DNA of 46,052 nt from Syntrophobacteraceae bacterium (GCA_031292195.1 JARLHP010000192.1:1-46052); one strand, 5' to 3'. Numbered from the stretch's first letter, positions 7,833 through 17,054 are shown. Notes: generated by a model from the letters alone, not told the origin. A program made the numbers and translations.

Positions 7833-9140
7833 ATGAGAGGCTGGAGTAAGAGGGTGAGACTGGAAGCTGCGACTGCGGCATTTTTGACTGTTTTTGTTTG
7901 TGGCTGCACTCCGTTGCGTACCGCTACCCCGGCACAGCAGTCCTCCGCCCCGCAGGTCCGTGAAGAGCGGCCCGTGCAGATGGCCCCCGGCCAGGCGGAA
8001 GTTCCCTATCTTCCCGCCCCGACCAGCATCGATCTGTGCGGCGATCCGGTGCCGTTGGACAGGCAGGCGGTGTATGAGCGTTTCGACAGGGAATTCACGC
8101 TGATCGTCTATAATCATGCCCAGGTGTATCTGTGGCTTAAAAGAATGCAGCGCTATTTCCCGATGATCGAAGAGCGGCTCCGGCACTACGGTTTGCCCGG
8201 TGATCTGAAGTACCTGGCCATTGCGGAGAGCGACCTGCTTCCCAATGCCTGTTCTCCCAAGGGCGCCGCCGGGCCTTGGCAGTTCATGGCCGCTACGGGT
8301 GCGGCCTACGGGCTCAAGCAATGCGGGTCGGTCGATAACAGGTTCAACTTCCAGCGGGCCACCGACAGCGCGTTTTTGTTGCTGAAAAATCTCCACGATA
8401 AATACCACAGTTGGGCGCTGGCCATGGCGGCCTACAACGCCGGCGACCGGCGGGTGCTGGATGCCATGCGGGTAGGCGGCACACACGACTACTATGACCT
8501 GTGCCTTCCCCTGGAAACCGAACGCTACGTTATGCGCATTCTGGCCATAAAGGCGGTGCTCGGCAATCCGGGCAAGTACGGTTACAGCCTGCCGACCGAG
8601 TACGGCTACAAACCATTGCAGGAGGACCAGGTCAGTGTATCGTTGTCCCGGCCGGCGGCCATTCTCTCCATAGCGGAGGCGGCGGGCACCACTTACAGCG
8701 AGATAAAGCGGCTAAACCCCATTTTCCGCTCGGATCAAATACCCGCGGGGACCTATGAGCTCAGGCTCCCGCAAGGCACACGCCAAGCGTTCGAGCGCAA
8801 CTTCAAGCCCGGCGCCTCAGGGAGCCTGGTGGCACAGAGACAGGCGGTTTCAACCTCTGCCCGGTCTGCCGGGCCAGGGGCCAGGACGGTTGCTCCGTCC
8901 AGGTCCGCGGCAGTGTCCCGGGGTGCGCATAAAGTCAAGCTTTCCAAGGCGGTATCTCACGAGCCGAAGCAAAAGAGCCGGAAGATTTCACACGGCGCCG
9001 GGGCTGCAACGGCCAGGGCGCAAGCGCACAGTAGCCGGCAGAGGATAAGGCTGGCAAAGGCAGCTCCGCCCAAGGCCAAAAAGAAGGGCAAGCAGGAAAA
9101 GGCAACTTCGCATAAAGGCAAGCGGAAGGCGGGGCATTGA
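7833..9140 (+). CDS. Lipoprotein lytic transglycosylase (SLT/GH23) with LysM-like domain
   Basis: A 435-residue MltD-like enzyme that cleaves the glycan chains of peptidoglycan. The signal sequence ends in a lipobox-like V-C-G-C. The GH23 domain (about 75-235) has the catalytic Glu in A-I-A-E-S-D-L-L-P-N-A, the G-A-A-G-P-W-Q-F-M block and A-M-A-A-Y-N-A-G. A LysM-like segment (about 275-325) follows with S-I-A-E-A-A-G-T-T-Y-S-E-I-K-R-L-N. The last 110 residues are Lys/Ala/Ser-rich and disordered, and may bind the cell wall or DNA-like polyanions. The ATG at 7833 follows a G-rich ribosome-binding site (GGGGGAG); a TTG at 7818 is less likely. Confidence 0.9.
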   Translation: MRGWSKRVRLEAATAAFLTVFVCGCTPLRTATPAQQSSAPQVREERPVQMAPGQAEVPYLPAPTSIDLCGDPVPLDRQAVYERFDREFTLIVYNHAQVYLWLKRMQRYFPMIEERLRHYGLPGDLKYLAIAESDLLPNACSPKGAAGPWQFMAATGAAYGLKQCGSVDNRFNFQRATDSAFLLLKNLHDKYHSWALAMAAYNAGDRRVLDAMRVGGTHDYYDLCLPLETERYVMRILAIKAVLGNPGKYGYSLPTEYGYKPLQEDQVSVSLSRPAAILSIAEAAGTTYSEIKRLNPIFRSDQIPAGTYELRLPQGTRQAFERNFKPGASGSLVAQRQAVSTSARSAGPGARTVAPSRSAAVSRGAHKVKLSKAVSHEPKQKSRKISHGAGAATARAQAHSSRQRIRLAKAAPPKAKKKGKQEKATSHKGKRKAGH

Positions 9141-9192
9141 AGGTCCAAGCCCACGGGGCGAACAGGAAAGGGGGCAAGAGCCTGGCCAAGCG

Positions 9193-10185
9193 ATGAAAAG
9201 AACAGGATTGCTCTACGACGAACGATTTCTGCTCCACAAGACCGGAGAGGGGCACCCCGAGATCCCCGAACGGCTTTCCGCCATCATGCAGGGTATCGAA
9301 AAAGCCGATCTTCTCTCCAAACTCATTCCCATTCCAGTGACGGCCGCCAAAATGAAATGGATAGAAAAAGTCCATTCGCCCAAGTATGTCCACAGGTTCG
9401 AGGAAGCCTGCATGCTCGATCTTGGCGAACTTGGCGACCCGGACAACCAGATATGTCCTCAGAGCTACGATACGGCCCTGCTGGCGGTGGGGGGCATTCT
9501 GAACACCATCGACATGCTGATGGAAGGCAAGCTCGACAATGCCTTCTGCGCCGTTCGCCCTCCTGGCCACCATGCGGAGATGATGGACGCATACGGTTTC
9601 TGCTTTTTCAACAACGTGGCGATCGCCGCCCGGTATCTGCAGCTTCAGTGGAATATCGGTCGCATCGGGATCATCGATTTCGACGTCCATCACGGCAATG
9701 GAACCCAACACATCTTCGATCAGGACGCCGACATTTTTTACTATTCGATTCACGAGCATCCCTCCTTTGCGTATCCGGGGACGGGCCGGGAATTCGAAAA
9801 GGGGTCGGGACCCGGATTGGGAACGACGCTCAATTCCACGGTGCTTCCCGGGCAGGGCGATGAGGAATACATGCGCAAGATTACCCTGGATCTTCTACCC
9901 GCCTTCGAACAATTCAAGCCCGAGGTGATCCTGATATCTGCCGGCTTCGACGCCCACGCGGCCGATGACATGTCCGACATCAATCTCTCCACGGAGGGTT
10001 TTTCCTGGATGATGGAAACGATCTGCCGAATGGCCGACAAGTATGCCGACGGCCGTCTTATTTCGGTACTGGAGGGTGGATATTCTCTGGAGGTGCTTCC
10101 GGAACTGCTCAAAAATCACGTGGAGATACTTCTGGGCCTCAAAGAACTCCAAACTGAGTCTGAAAGGAAATCTCATGTTCATTGA
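9193..10185 (+). CDS. Histone-deacetylase-superfamily amidohydrolase, AcuC-like
   Basis: A 330-residue zinc amidohydrolase of the class II HDAC/AcuC type that removes acyl groups from lysine side chains or small amines. Motifs: H-P-E-I-P-E-R-L near the start, R-P-P-G-H-H-A (catalytic His pair), zinc ligands in D-F-D-V-H-H-G-N-G-T, A-G-F-D-A-H and a final L-E-G-G-Y. The stop overlaps the next gene's start by 11 bases; that gene is an AcuB-like CBS-ACT protein, which recalls the acuB-acuC arrangement that controls acetyl-CoA synthetase in other bacteria. The substrate here is inferred, not shown. Confidence 0.9.
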   Translation: MKRTGLLYDERFLLHKTGEGHPEIPERLSAIMQGIEKADLLSKLIPIPVTAAKMKWIEKVHSPKYVHRFEEACMLDLGELGDPDNQICPQSYDTALLAVGGILNTIDMLMEGKLDNAFCAVRPPGHHAEMMDAYGFCFFNNVAIAARYLQLQWNIGRIGIIDFDVHHGNGTQHIFDQDADIFYYSIHEHPSFAYPGTGREFEKGSGPGLGTTLNSTVLPGQGDEEYMRKITLDLLPAFEQFKPEVILISAGFDAHAADDMSDINLSTEGFSWMMETICRMADKYADGRLISVLEGGYSLEVLPELLKNHVEILLGLKELQTESERKSHVH

Positions 10186-10849
10186 TAAATCGATGACCAA
10201 GAATGTCGTGGCGGTCGGTCCGGAAATGAGCATAGTCGCAGCTCGGGAGATCATGGTTAAAAACGGGATCAGGCACCTTCCCGTGGTTGTCGAGGATGAC
10301 AAACTGGTGGGGATCGTAACCGACCGGGATATCCGCACCGCCATGCCTTCGGCCGTGCTCTTCGATGCCGAACATGCCGCTCAGCTGGAACAACTGGCCG
10401 GAGTCAAGGTCCAAGACATCATGACCTCCGGACCTGTGACCGTCTCGCCCACCCAGACGCTGGAAGACGCGCTCCTCATGATGGAGATGCACAAGGTGGG
10501 GGCTTTTCCGGTTGTGGATGGGGAGGGCAGGCTCAAGGGAATCGTTTCGGTCCGGGACCTGATGCGTGCCTTCGTCAGCGTCCTGGGATTGCGGGACCCG
10601 GGCGTCCTCATCGGCATTGTGGTGGAGGACAAGCTGGGCCAGATGAAAAAGATCGTCGACGCCATAAGCGAGTTGGGCATCTCCTTCGGGAGCGTCCTGG
10701 TGGCCCGGACGTGGGAAGAGGGCAAGAGGGCGGTTTTTCCCTATGTTCTCACCAATAACATTGCCCGGGTAAGAAAACATCTGCGCGAAAAGGGCTTTAC
10801 ACTCTTAGATCCCATGGATTGGTACCTGGACCAGGTGCCGAAGAAGTAA
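10175..10849 (+). CDS. CBS-pair plus ACT domain protein, AcuB-like
   Basis: A 224-residue cytoplasmic protein with two CBS motifs (about 1-60 and 78-135: I-R-H-L-P-V-V-V ... L-V-G-I-V-T-D-R-D-I and V-G-A-F-P-V-V-D ... L-K-G-I-V-S-V-R-D-L) and a C-terminal ACT-like domain (about 140-205). This is the AcuB layout; CBS pairs usually sense adenine nucleotides. AAAGGAAA precedes the ATG, and the start lies inside the end of the deacetylase gene (11-base overlap), so translation is coupled. A role in adjusting the neighbouring deacetylase is a reasonable guess. An inverted repeat follows the stop. Confidence 0.88.
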   Translation: MFIDKSMTKNVVAVGPEMSIVAAREIMVKNGIRHLPVVVEDDKLVGIVTDRDIRTAMPSAVLFDAEHAAQLEQLAGVKVQDIMTSGPVTVSPTQTLEDALLMMEMHKVGAFPVVDGEGRLKGIVSVRDLMRAFVSVLGLRDPGVLIGIVVEDKLGQMKKIVDAISELGISFGSVLVARTWEEGKRAVFPYVLTNNIARVRKHLREKGFTLLDPMDWYLDQVPKK

Positions 10850-10853
10850 GGGG

Positions 10854-10887
10854 CGCCGGTTGGGGCTCAACTGGAGTTCAGCCGGCG
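10854..10887. terminator. Hairpin between convergent genes
   Basis: CGCCGGTTG (10854-10862) pairs with CAGCCGGCG (10879-10887), allowing one G-U pair, just past the CBS gene stop and before the end of the minus-strand gene at 10903. There is no T-run, so termination is possible but not demonstrated. Confidence 0.35.
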
Positions 10888-10902
10888 TCGGATAGTCTGC
10901 GG

Positions 10903-11220
10903 TTAGGCGGCCCGTCTCATTTGCTCGTGTCCATCGTGGAGGACTGGGCCGCTCAGGGCTGCAAGATCGAAATTCCTGAAGATTCGCTGCCCATCTACAT
11001 CTACAATTCGAAGCAGGTCGAATTGTTTCATGTCTGCCATAGTGACGACGTAATGCTGTCCGTACCTGCTTCTGAGCGTTTCCTCCGGAACTTCGAAAGC
11101 TATGTATTTATCGATGCCCTTTGCCCGCAGGGCTTTGACAAATTCGGGATCCTCGAAGTTGTCCGCCGTGGTTGAAAAAAGTATCGTACCGCTTCCGGTG
11201 ATGATAATCCCTGTTTTCAT
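10903..11220 (-). CDS. Small soluble protein of unknown function
   Basis: A 105-residue protein starting M-K-T-G-I-I-I-T-G-S-G-T-I-L-F-S-T-T, with D-P-E-F-V-K-A-L-R-A-K-G-I-D-K-Y-I-A-F-E-V-P in the middle and a basic tail. It has no signal peptide, transmembrane helix or Cys. GGGAAGGGAG lies about 7 bases before the ATG at 11220, a strong ribosome-binding site that fixes the start; the longer frame upstream is unlikely. I recall similar small proteins of unknown role in other Desulfobacterota, but cannot name a family. Confidence 0.65.
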   Translation of the reverse strand: MKTGIIITGSGTILFSTTADNFEDPEFVKALRAKGIDKYIAFEVPEETLRSRYGQHYVVTMADMKQFDLLRIVDVDGQRIFRNFDLAALSGPVLHDGHEQMRRAA

Positions 11221-11361
11221 GATGTACTCCCTTCCCGATGCGCCCGCAAAAAAAACATAGTCTAAGTGTTTCCCCGGGAACGCATCAACAAATATAAAGT
11301 AAGAATGAAGGAAGCCAGGGGCAATGTGGTCCGTGGTCCGGTCCAACGTGAAATTTGGTTT

Positions 11362-11388
11362 TAAGCTCGTGTGACTTCTTGCCGTTTA
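11362..11388 (+). promoter_or_regulatory. Possible sigma-28 (FliA) promoter of the chemoreceptor gene
   Basis: TAAGCTCG, 11 bases, then GCCGTTTA fits the layout TAAAGTTT-N11-GCCGATAA (four of eight in the first box, six of eight in the second). It lies about 65 bases before the chemoreceptor ATG, where a motility-class promoter would be expected. The match is partial. Confidence 0.4.
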
Positions 11389-11452
11389 TCTTAATTGAAA
11401 AATTGAACTTCCACCCTCTGTGATCGCTCTTGTGAAGTCGGAAGGAGAAGCT

Positions 11453-13444
11453 ATGTTGAAAAGTATCCTCGATGTCAAGCTCGGCGTCAGGATCGGCGGC
11501 GGATTTTCACTGCTGATTGTCCTGTTGGTGATCGTTTCATCGGCAGGCTTTGGTGGCATGTGGATGATTTTACAAGGTCAGAAGAAAGTCGAGATTGCCG
11601 AGGGGCAGGTGCGAAATATCCTGGAGGCCAGGCGGCAGGAGAAAAACTTCGTGATGCGGGGAGGTGAGGAGTGTGTGAAAAAAGTGGACGCCTGGGTGGA
11701 GAGCTTTCGGCGAACGGCGATGCAAAGTGGTAAAAGTGGCCGAAACGACGCGGAGGGCAAGTTGTCGCAAAGCGCGCTTGCCGGCATAAGCGGCTATATC
11801 TCAAGCTTCCATGGATATGTGGAGAGCGCCAAAGTAGAGAATGAAGCGCTTTCCTCCATGGCGGACAATAATAAGAAGGCGCTCTCAGATATGAAGGCGC
11901 TTGTCTCGGATCTGAGAGAGCGGATCGGCGTTTTGCTGAAAAATCCGACGGATGCGGCAAATGCTGCCGAACTCGGCGCCCAGTTGGGCAGGCTGGAGTC
12001 CGCCAATCGATTGGTAGATCTGTTGTATGAGGCCAGAGGGCTCAAAAGCGAATTTCTGGCCTCATCGAAGGAATTCGTGGCTCTAGGAAACGGGACAAGC
12101 CTGGGCCAAGCCCGGGAGCGAGTCAAAGAAGCGGGCGAGGTCGCCAAAAGCCTGCGCTCAGGCATGAATGGACCGGCCGATATCGGGCGGATGGACGATG
12201 CAATTGAGTCCATCGACCAATATTCGCGGGGCTTGTCAAAGCTGGGGCAACTGGCTCGAATCAAGGCGTCCTACGATAAAAAGATGGTCCTTTCCGCCAG
12301 GGAGGTCCAGAGTTCCTACGACAAAGCCAGGACCCATTACACTGATGAAATGAAACACAACGTCGATCTTGTGGCAACTATCATATGGGCCGGCGTTGCT
12401 TTGAGCGTGGTCGCCGGTGTTTTGCTCTCTTTTTTCCTCACCAGGGTCATTACAAAGCCACTAAGGGTCATAATCCACGGGCTGCTGGGCGAGGCCCGCC
12501 TGGTGACCGGGGCCGCCGCCCGGATTGCTTCAACCAGCCAGAACATGGCCGAGGGCGCCTCACGGCAGGCGGGGGCCATAGAGCAGACCTCCGCCTCGCT
12601 GGAGGAGATCTCCTCGGTGACAAGGCTCAACGCGGAAAATGCCAGCCATGCCAATGTGCTTATGGGAGAAATAAAAAATACGATGACCGGGGCGAGCGAG
12701 TCGATGACCCTGCTGATGGCCTCGATGGGCGAGATATCGAAGGCCAGCGAACAAACCTCCAAAATCATAAAGACAATCGATGAGATTGCCTTTCAGACAA
12801 ATCTTTTGGCGCTCAATGCCGCCGTGGAAGCGGCCAGGGCGGGGGAGGCCGGGGCCGGGTTCGCCGTAGTGGCCGATGAGGTGAGAAACTTGGCCATGCG
12901 CGCCACCGAGGCGGCCAAAAACACCGAACAACTCATCAAGACCACTGTGGTGAAGATAAATGATGGAGAGAAGATGGTTGGAATAATGGGCAATGAATTC
13001 TCGGAGGTGGTCGAGGGTTCGGTTACTATGGCCAGACTAGCCGGTGAAATTGCCGCTGCTTGCAACGAGCAGGCCCTGGGTATCGGGGAGATCTCCAATG
13101 CGGTGACCGAGATGGACACAGTCGTTTCGCAAAACGCGGCCGACGCCCAGGAGTCGGCGGCGACTTCGCAGGAGATGCATGTGCAGGCCGAAAAGATGGG
13201 GCGCTTCGTTTTAGAGCTGCAAAGGATTATCGACGGACATTTGAAACAGGGCGGCTGGAAAGCAGTGGGCCTGGAAAGGGCAGGCTCGTCTTCGACTCAG
13301 GGCAAAAAAGGCAATGCGCCAGGCAAGGTGGCGCCCGAGAAGCGTTTTGGTTCCAGCCAGGGGAAAGCGCTTTCCAATAAAGAGCGCACAGGGGCGCCCC
13401 CGGAAGAAGTTATTCCTTTCGAGGAAAACAATTTAGACTTTTAG
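11453..13444 (+). CDS. Methyl-accepting chemotaxis protein
   Basis: A 663-residue chemoreceptor. A transmembrane helix at about 15-40 is followed by a helical periplasmic region (about 40-315) with no recognised ligand domain, a second transmembrane helix (about 318-340), and a cytoplasmic signalling domain whose hairpin tip is I-A-F-Q-T-N-L-L-A-L-N-A-A-V-E-A-A-R-A-G. A canonical HAMP is not obvious after the second helix, although a V-I-T-K-P-L-R-V-I segment is HAMP-like. The tail is Lys/Ser-rich and ends in an acidic E-E-N-N-L-D-F. GAAGGAGA precedes the ATG at 11453. A sigma-28-like promoter lies upstream, and the GNAT gene starts directly after the stop. Confidence 0.93.
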   Translation: MLKSILDVKLGVRIGGGFSLLIVLLVIVSSAGFGGMWMILQGQKKVEIAEGQVRNILEARRQEKNFVMRGGEECVKKVDAWVESFRRTAMQSGKSGRNDAEGKLSQSALAGISGYISSFHGYVESAKVENEALSSMADNNKKALSDMKALVSDLRERIGVLLKNPTDAANAAELGAQLGRLESANRLVDLLYEARGLKSEFLASSKEFVALGNGTSLGQARERVKEAGEVAKSLRSGMNGPADIGRMDDAIESIDQYSRGLSKLGQLARIKASYDKKMVLSAREVQSSYDKARTHYTDEMKHNVDLVATIIWAGVALSVVAGVLLSFFLTRVITKPLRVIIHGLLGEARLVTGAAARIASTSQNMAEGASRQAGAIEQTSASLEEISSVTRLNAENASHANVLMGEIKNTMTGASESMTLLMASMGEISKASEQTSKIIKTIDEIAFQTNLLALNAAVEAARAGEAGAGFAVVADEVRNLAMRATEAAKNTEQLIKTTVVKINDGEKMVGIMGNEFSEVVEGSVTMARLAGEIAAACNEQALGIGEISNAVTEMDTVVSQNAADAQESAATSQEMHVQAEKMGRFVLELQRIIDGHLKQGGWKAVGLERAGSSSTQGKKGNAPGKVAPEKRFGSSQGKALSNKERTGAPPEEVIPFEENNLDF

Positions 13445-13445
13445 A

Positions 13446-13949
13446 GTGTGCAACACCGTGACGCCTGTTATGCTCGATGATGAACAGCAGTTTTCGCTTT
13501 GGCCTGTCAGGGCCGAATACGTGAGCGGGCTCAGCATGATTCTGTGCTCCATGGAGCCTTGGCTCACCATGGAATACACCCCTGAAGCCTTCGAGTTCTA
13601 CCTGTTGCACGCCGACCCCGCGCTTGCCCGCCATGTCGTGATGATTGCGGGAGAGGTGGCCGGCATACTGTCGCTCAGAAATCCCTGGCTTTTCGGTCCG
13701 CTCATCGAACTTCTGGCTCTCTTTGACGGGTTCAGAAACAAGGGGATCGGCGGCACGATTGTGGAGTGGGTGGGCAAACGGTACAAAGCCGAAAACCTGT
13801 GGGTAACGGTTGCCTCATTCAATCTCGCAGCGCTGAGGTTTTACAAAAGAGCGGGTTTCGAGAAAACGGCAACCCTGGAAAACCTGATAAAGCCCGGATG
13901 GAATGAAGTCCTACTGAGAAAGAGAGTGGGGCAAATCGACAAGTCTTGA
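13446..13949 (+). CDS. GNAT-family N-acetyltransferase
   Basis: A protein of up to 167 residues of the GNAT fold. The acetyl-CoA-binding motif A appears as L-F-D-G-F-R-N-K-G-I-G-G-T-I-V-E-W-V, followed by V-T-V-A-S-F-N-L-A-A-L-R-F-Y-K-R-A-G-F-E. It would transfer an acetyl group to an unknown amine. The first possible start (GTG, 13446) is one base after the chemoreceptor stop, suggesting co-transcription; a GTG at 13458 or ATG at 13470 is also possible because no strong ribosome-binding site is visible. A link to chemotaxis is not implied. A bidirectional terminator follows. Confidence 0.85.
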   Translation: MCNTVTPVMLDDEQQFSLWPVRAEYVSGLSMILCSMEPWLTMEYTPEAFEFYLLHADPALARHVVMIAGEVAGILSLRNPWLFGPLIELLALFDGFRNKGIGGTIVEWVGKRYKAENLWVTVASFNLAALRFYKRAGFEKTATLENLIKPGWNEVLLRKRVGQIDKS

Positions 13950-13960
13950 AAGGGGGAAAA

Positions 13961-13991
13961 AAAGGGCCGGTGGAACTCCGCCGGCCTTTTT
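13961..13991. terminator. Bidirectional rho-independent terminator
   Basis: An A-run, GGCCGG stem, short loop, CCGGCC stem and a T-run lie between the convergent GNAT and lipoprotein genes, serving both strands. Confidence 0.8.
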
Positions 13992-14015
13992 GTAGCGAAT
14001 ATTGAAAATCGTAGC

Positions 14016-14270
14016 TTACTTCTTCAGGTGATGCTTGAACATCGCCTCACACCTGTCGGCGGCGGCTTCCGCTCTGCGTGCAGCGTTTTCCGCTCTCATA
14101 GCGGCGGCTTCAGCGGCCTGGGCGCTGGATGCGGCTTGCGAAGAAAGTGATTCACACTTGCTTACGTATCCCTCGCAGGTCGTGGCATACTTTGCGCCAT
14201 TTGTCTGGGCACAACCGGACAGCATAAAACCAAAGGCGACTGTAAAAGCGATAGCTACTATTCTCTTCAT
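14016..14270 (-). CDS. Small Ala-rich lipoprotein (Lpp/alanine-zipper-like)
   Basis: An 84-residue lipoprotein. The signal peptide ends in L-S-G-C (lipobox), followed by a helix with regularly spaced Ala (A-A-E-A-A-A-M-R-A-E-N-A-A-R-R-A-E) typical of alanine-zipper Lpp-like proteins, and a basic H-H-L-K-K end that could sit against or link to peptidoglycan. Two Cys in C-E-G-Y-V-S-K-C may form a disulfide. GGAGGAAAG precedes the ATG. The L,D-transpeptidase gene upstream on the same strand is a suggestive neighbour, since such enzymes attach Lpp to the wall, though the two are about 320 bases apart. Confidence 0.85.
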   Translation of the reverse strand: MKRIVAIAFTVAFGFMLSGCAQTNGAKYATTCEGYVSKCESLSSQAASSAQAAEAAAMRAENAARRAEAAADRCEAMFKHHLKK

Positions 14271-14594
14271 CTTCTCTTTCCTCCTTAAAGACCATTAAAG
14301 TAATTGACGTGCAACTTTCATTGTTAAGTTCGAATCTTTGCCGCAGTCCACCTCCTCTCGAACACGTATTAAGCCCTACAAATTTGTAAGCATATGAGGC
14401 ACCTTATGCAGCCTTCCCGGATAAATGGCGACCCAGATGCTACGACACCCATTTTCCAAAATCAAGAAATTTTTCGCGGAAATGTTACCCTATATATATT
14501 GGGCGCGGATGGAAAGGTCTGTGGCCACCACTTCGCCCCAAGGCCTCCTTACCACCCGGCCGATTCTGGCGGGGCGCCGTGTAAACCGCCGGCG
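14271..14594. other. Intergenic region upstream of the lipoprotein gene
   Basis: About 320 bases between two minus-strand genes. It holds the lipoprotein promoter; on the minus strand TTGCAC and a TTTAAT/TCTTTA element about 17 bases further could serve as -35 and -10. Nothing else was recognised. Confidence 0.35.
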
Positions 14595-15542
14595 TCATTG
14601 GGTCATCTCAACCAGCTTCAGCGAGTCGTCTTTGAAGTTGTCCTTCGTAACGTCGGTTGGAACTCCATTTTGAAGGCTTATGGCCACCATCAATTTCTGC
14701 TCGTCCACCACTTTGGCAAACGGACTTTGTGAGAGTGTATCCAGTGCATATTGTGCGTAATTGGGGATCTTGTTGTAAACATCGGGAAAAGACTGAACAA
14801 ATATTCTGCCGTTTCGCTGGCCGAACTTGATCGGTTGGTAAATCAGTTCAATCTTGGTTTTGAGCGGCACCTGCGGGTAGAGGATTTTTATGCATTCGGG
14901 ATAACATCGAATGCAGCCGTGGCTGACCAGTCGACCAACTCCCCAGGGCATGGCGGTTCCGTGAACTCCGTAGTCGCCGGCCGAAAATTTCATGATGTAG
15001 TCGCCCAGAGGGTTGTCCTCACCTGGCGGCATGGATTTCATGCCGTATTTGGCCTGCAGGGAGGCGGGGACATACCAGGTGGGGTGGTCGGTTTTATAGT
15101 TTACGAAAAAATCGCCCACGGGACACTCCCAGCCTTCCACCCCGATGCCGATGGGATAGCTCTGAACGGTGGAATCGGCCTGGTTGAAAAAGTAGATCCT
15201 CATCTCCGGGATATTTACGACCAGTTGGTGGTGTTTACTGGGAGGAAGCACAAAGAAGGTGGGCACGAAAATCCTCTTGCCCTTGGGCGGTATCCAGGCG
15301 TCCATCTTGGGGTAAAGCAGTCTGACCGAATTGAAGCCCAGGCCGTTGCGCCTTGCGATGTCCAACAGCGTGTCCTTTGGCTGGATGGTGTAGATCGTCG
15401 GAGAACCGATCACGGTCAAGTCCGGAATGCGGTACGGGTATTTATGGACGGTGGCCGTGAAATCTTCGGCAAAGACTAAGGACGGCAAAAGGAGGCCGGA
15501 GACGATAAAAAATGAGGCCAACCTGGCAATTCTGGTTCTCAT
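14595..15542 (-). CDS. L,D-transpeptidase (YkuD) with LysM-like domain
   Basis: A 315-residue secreted enzyme that forms 3-3 peptidoglycan cross-links or attaches lipoproteins. A signal peptide (R-L-A-S-F-F-I-V-S-G-L-L-L-P-S-L-V-F-A) precedes a LysM-like segment (Y-T-I-Q-P-K-D-T-L-L-D-I-A-R-R-N-G). The YkuD domain carries the catalytic block Y-G-V-H-G-T and S-H-G-C-I-R-C-Y-P-E, with the active Cys in S-H-G-C. It resembles the ErfK/YcfS group. Start is taken at 15542, where AAAGAG precedes the ATG and the signal peptide follows directly; the frame extends 26 codons further upstream without support. Confidence 0.92.
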   Translation of the reverse strand: MRTRIARLASFFIVSGLLLPSLVFAEDFTATVHKYPYRIPDLTVIGSPTIYTIQPKDTLLDIARRNGLGFNSVRLLYPKMDAWIPPKGKRIFVPTFFVLPPSKHHQLVVNIPEMRIYFFNQADSTVQSYPIGIGVEGWECPVGDFFVNYKTDHPTWYVPASLQAKYGMKSMPPGEDNPLGDYIMKFSAGDYGVHGTAMPWGVGRLVSHGCIRCYPECIKILYPQVPLKTKIELIYQPIKFGQRNGRIFVQSFPDVYNKIPNYAQYALDTLSQSPFAKVVDEQKLMVAISLQNGVPTDVTKDNFKDDSLKLVEMTQ

Positions 15543-15907
15543 AAGCTCTTTCCCCAAACACGTGGTAGTCTGGCGGCCCTGTACGGGGCACGCAATCAAG
15601 GTCTTCAAATTCCAGATCACTTTTGATACCGAAATCCATTTACGTCAAGCCAAAAATGCGCCTTGATGCGCTGCGCGCCGGACCCGGGGAAAGTTTTTCA
15701 TCGTCAGTGTCGCGCCATCCCTTTCTTTTAGCCGTTGAAGTGCCTAATTTGCAAGTTCGGAGCCACGCCAGGCCCCAAAGACATTTCGCGCTCACGGACT
15801 GAAAATGCTTGATTTTCAATCGCAATTGCCCAAAGAATAAGCATCAAAGGCAGTGTGTAAAGATTTGCGGCTCAAGTTGAGAATCATTTATTTCACTGGA
15901 GGAGAAA
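15543..15907. other. Divergent intergenic region before the aldolase gene
   Basis: About 365 bases that must contain promoters for the transpeptidase and the aldolase. No coding remnant, riboswitch or clear promoter match was recognised. Confidence 0.35.
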
Positions 15908-17041
15908 ATGAACCTGAGAAATGCAGATAAGCGCCCGGAAAATGTGAAAAAGAAATTCCCGAACAGCATTGTTCCCCTGGTGAACGGGCAATCCCTGATT
16001 AAGGCCGCCAGAAAAAATAACGCCATGATCATGGCGACAAATATCCGGTGCAGACTGCCGGTGGAAGGGATAGTTCTGGCCTCCATGGCCAGCATGGCGC
16101 CGGTAATGTATGAGATCGCCAAATCCGAGCTCGGCTACACGGAGTTTACCCCCGAGAGCTTTGCGGCTTTCATCGTGGAGGAAAACGAGAGGCTGGGAAA
16201 CACCACGGTGCCTTTTGCGGTGCACGCCGATCACATCACGGTAAAAAAGCTCGAAGAGGTGGAGTCGGTTGGAAAGCTGATGGCCCTGCAGCTGCAGGCC
16301 GGGTTTACTTCCTTTGCCATCGATGCCTCACACATGGAAAATGAAAAAAACCTGGAGGCCACCTCGGTACTTGCCAAGCCGGTGGTCGAGGCGGGCTTGA
16401 ACCTGGAAGTCGAACTGGGGGAAATCGGGGCAAAGAGCGGCAACGCCGAGGGGTTCACGCAGCCTGAAGAGGCCAAGTGGTTTATAGGCGAACTCGACAA
16501 AAGAGGCATACGTCCCAACCTTCTGGCCATAAACAACGGCTCCATCCACGGCAACTATTTCGGCGCCGCCCATGAGGGGATTCAGCTCGATCTGACCCGG
16601 GCCATTTGGGAGGCGATCCGACCCTGGGATGTGGACATAGCCCAGCACGGCATCACCGGGACTTCGCTCGACAAGATTTCCTCGTTTATCCAGTATGGGA
16701 TCCGAAAGGGCAATGTTGGGACTCTGTGGCAAAATATCGCCTTCGGTATGGCTATGAATCAGAACGGCAACTGTATCACCACTGCCGATAAGGATTACGT
16801 AAAGCGGCCCTATCGCGGCATCCCGGACGAACTCTGGCAGGAAATCGTCGCCTGGGCGGCCGAGACCGACAACCGCGGCGGAAATGTCAAGAAGGCCAAC
16901 GCGCCTTTCGCTCCGCTTTTCAACGCTTTGGCGCCCGTTTACAAGACGCGCATAAGCGCTCACGCCTACGAGGAAGCGGTGCGTCTTTTCGAGGCGACTC
17001 ACTCCGCGGGCATCGCCGATAGCGTTTGGGAGTTTTTGTAG
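15908..17041 (+). CDS. Class II fructose-bisphosphate aldolase family enzyme
   Basis: A 377-residue zinc aldolase. The zinc/catalytic motif A-V-H-A-D-H sits near residue 108, followed by F-T-S-F-A-I-D-A-S-H, the E-V-E-L-G-E-I-G-A-K-S-G block and N-N-G-S-I-H-G-N-Y-F in the phosphate-binding part. It would split fructose-1,6-bisphosphate (or a related ketose bisphosphate) in glycolysis or gluconeogenesis. The length and the expanded N-terminus resemble the larger class II forms. GGAGGAGAAA precedes the ATG. The phosphatase gene converges on it 14 bases downstream. Substrate choice cannot be set by eye. Confidence 0.88.
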   Translation: MNLRNADKRPENVKKKFPNSIVPLVNGQSLIKAARKNNAMIMATNIRCRLPVEGIVLASMASMAPVMYEIAKSELGYTEFTPESFAAFIVEENERLGNTTVPFAVHADHITVKKLEEVESVGKLMALQLQAGFTSFAIDASHMENEKNLEATSVLAKPVVEAGLNLEVELGEIGAKSGNAEGFTQPEEAKWFIGELDKRGIRPNLLAINNGSIHGNYFGAAHEGIQLDLTRAIWEAIRPWDVDIAQHGITGTSLDKISSFIQYGIRKGNVGTLWQNIAFGMAMNQNGNCITTADKDYVKRPYRGIPDELWQEIVAWAAETDNRGGNVKKANAPFAPLFNALAPVYKTRISAHAYEEAVRLFEATHSAGIADSVWEFL

Positions 17042-17054
17042 ACAAACAAAGTAT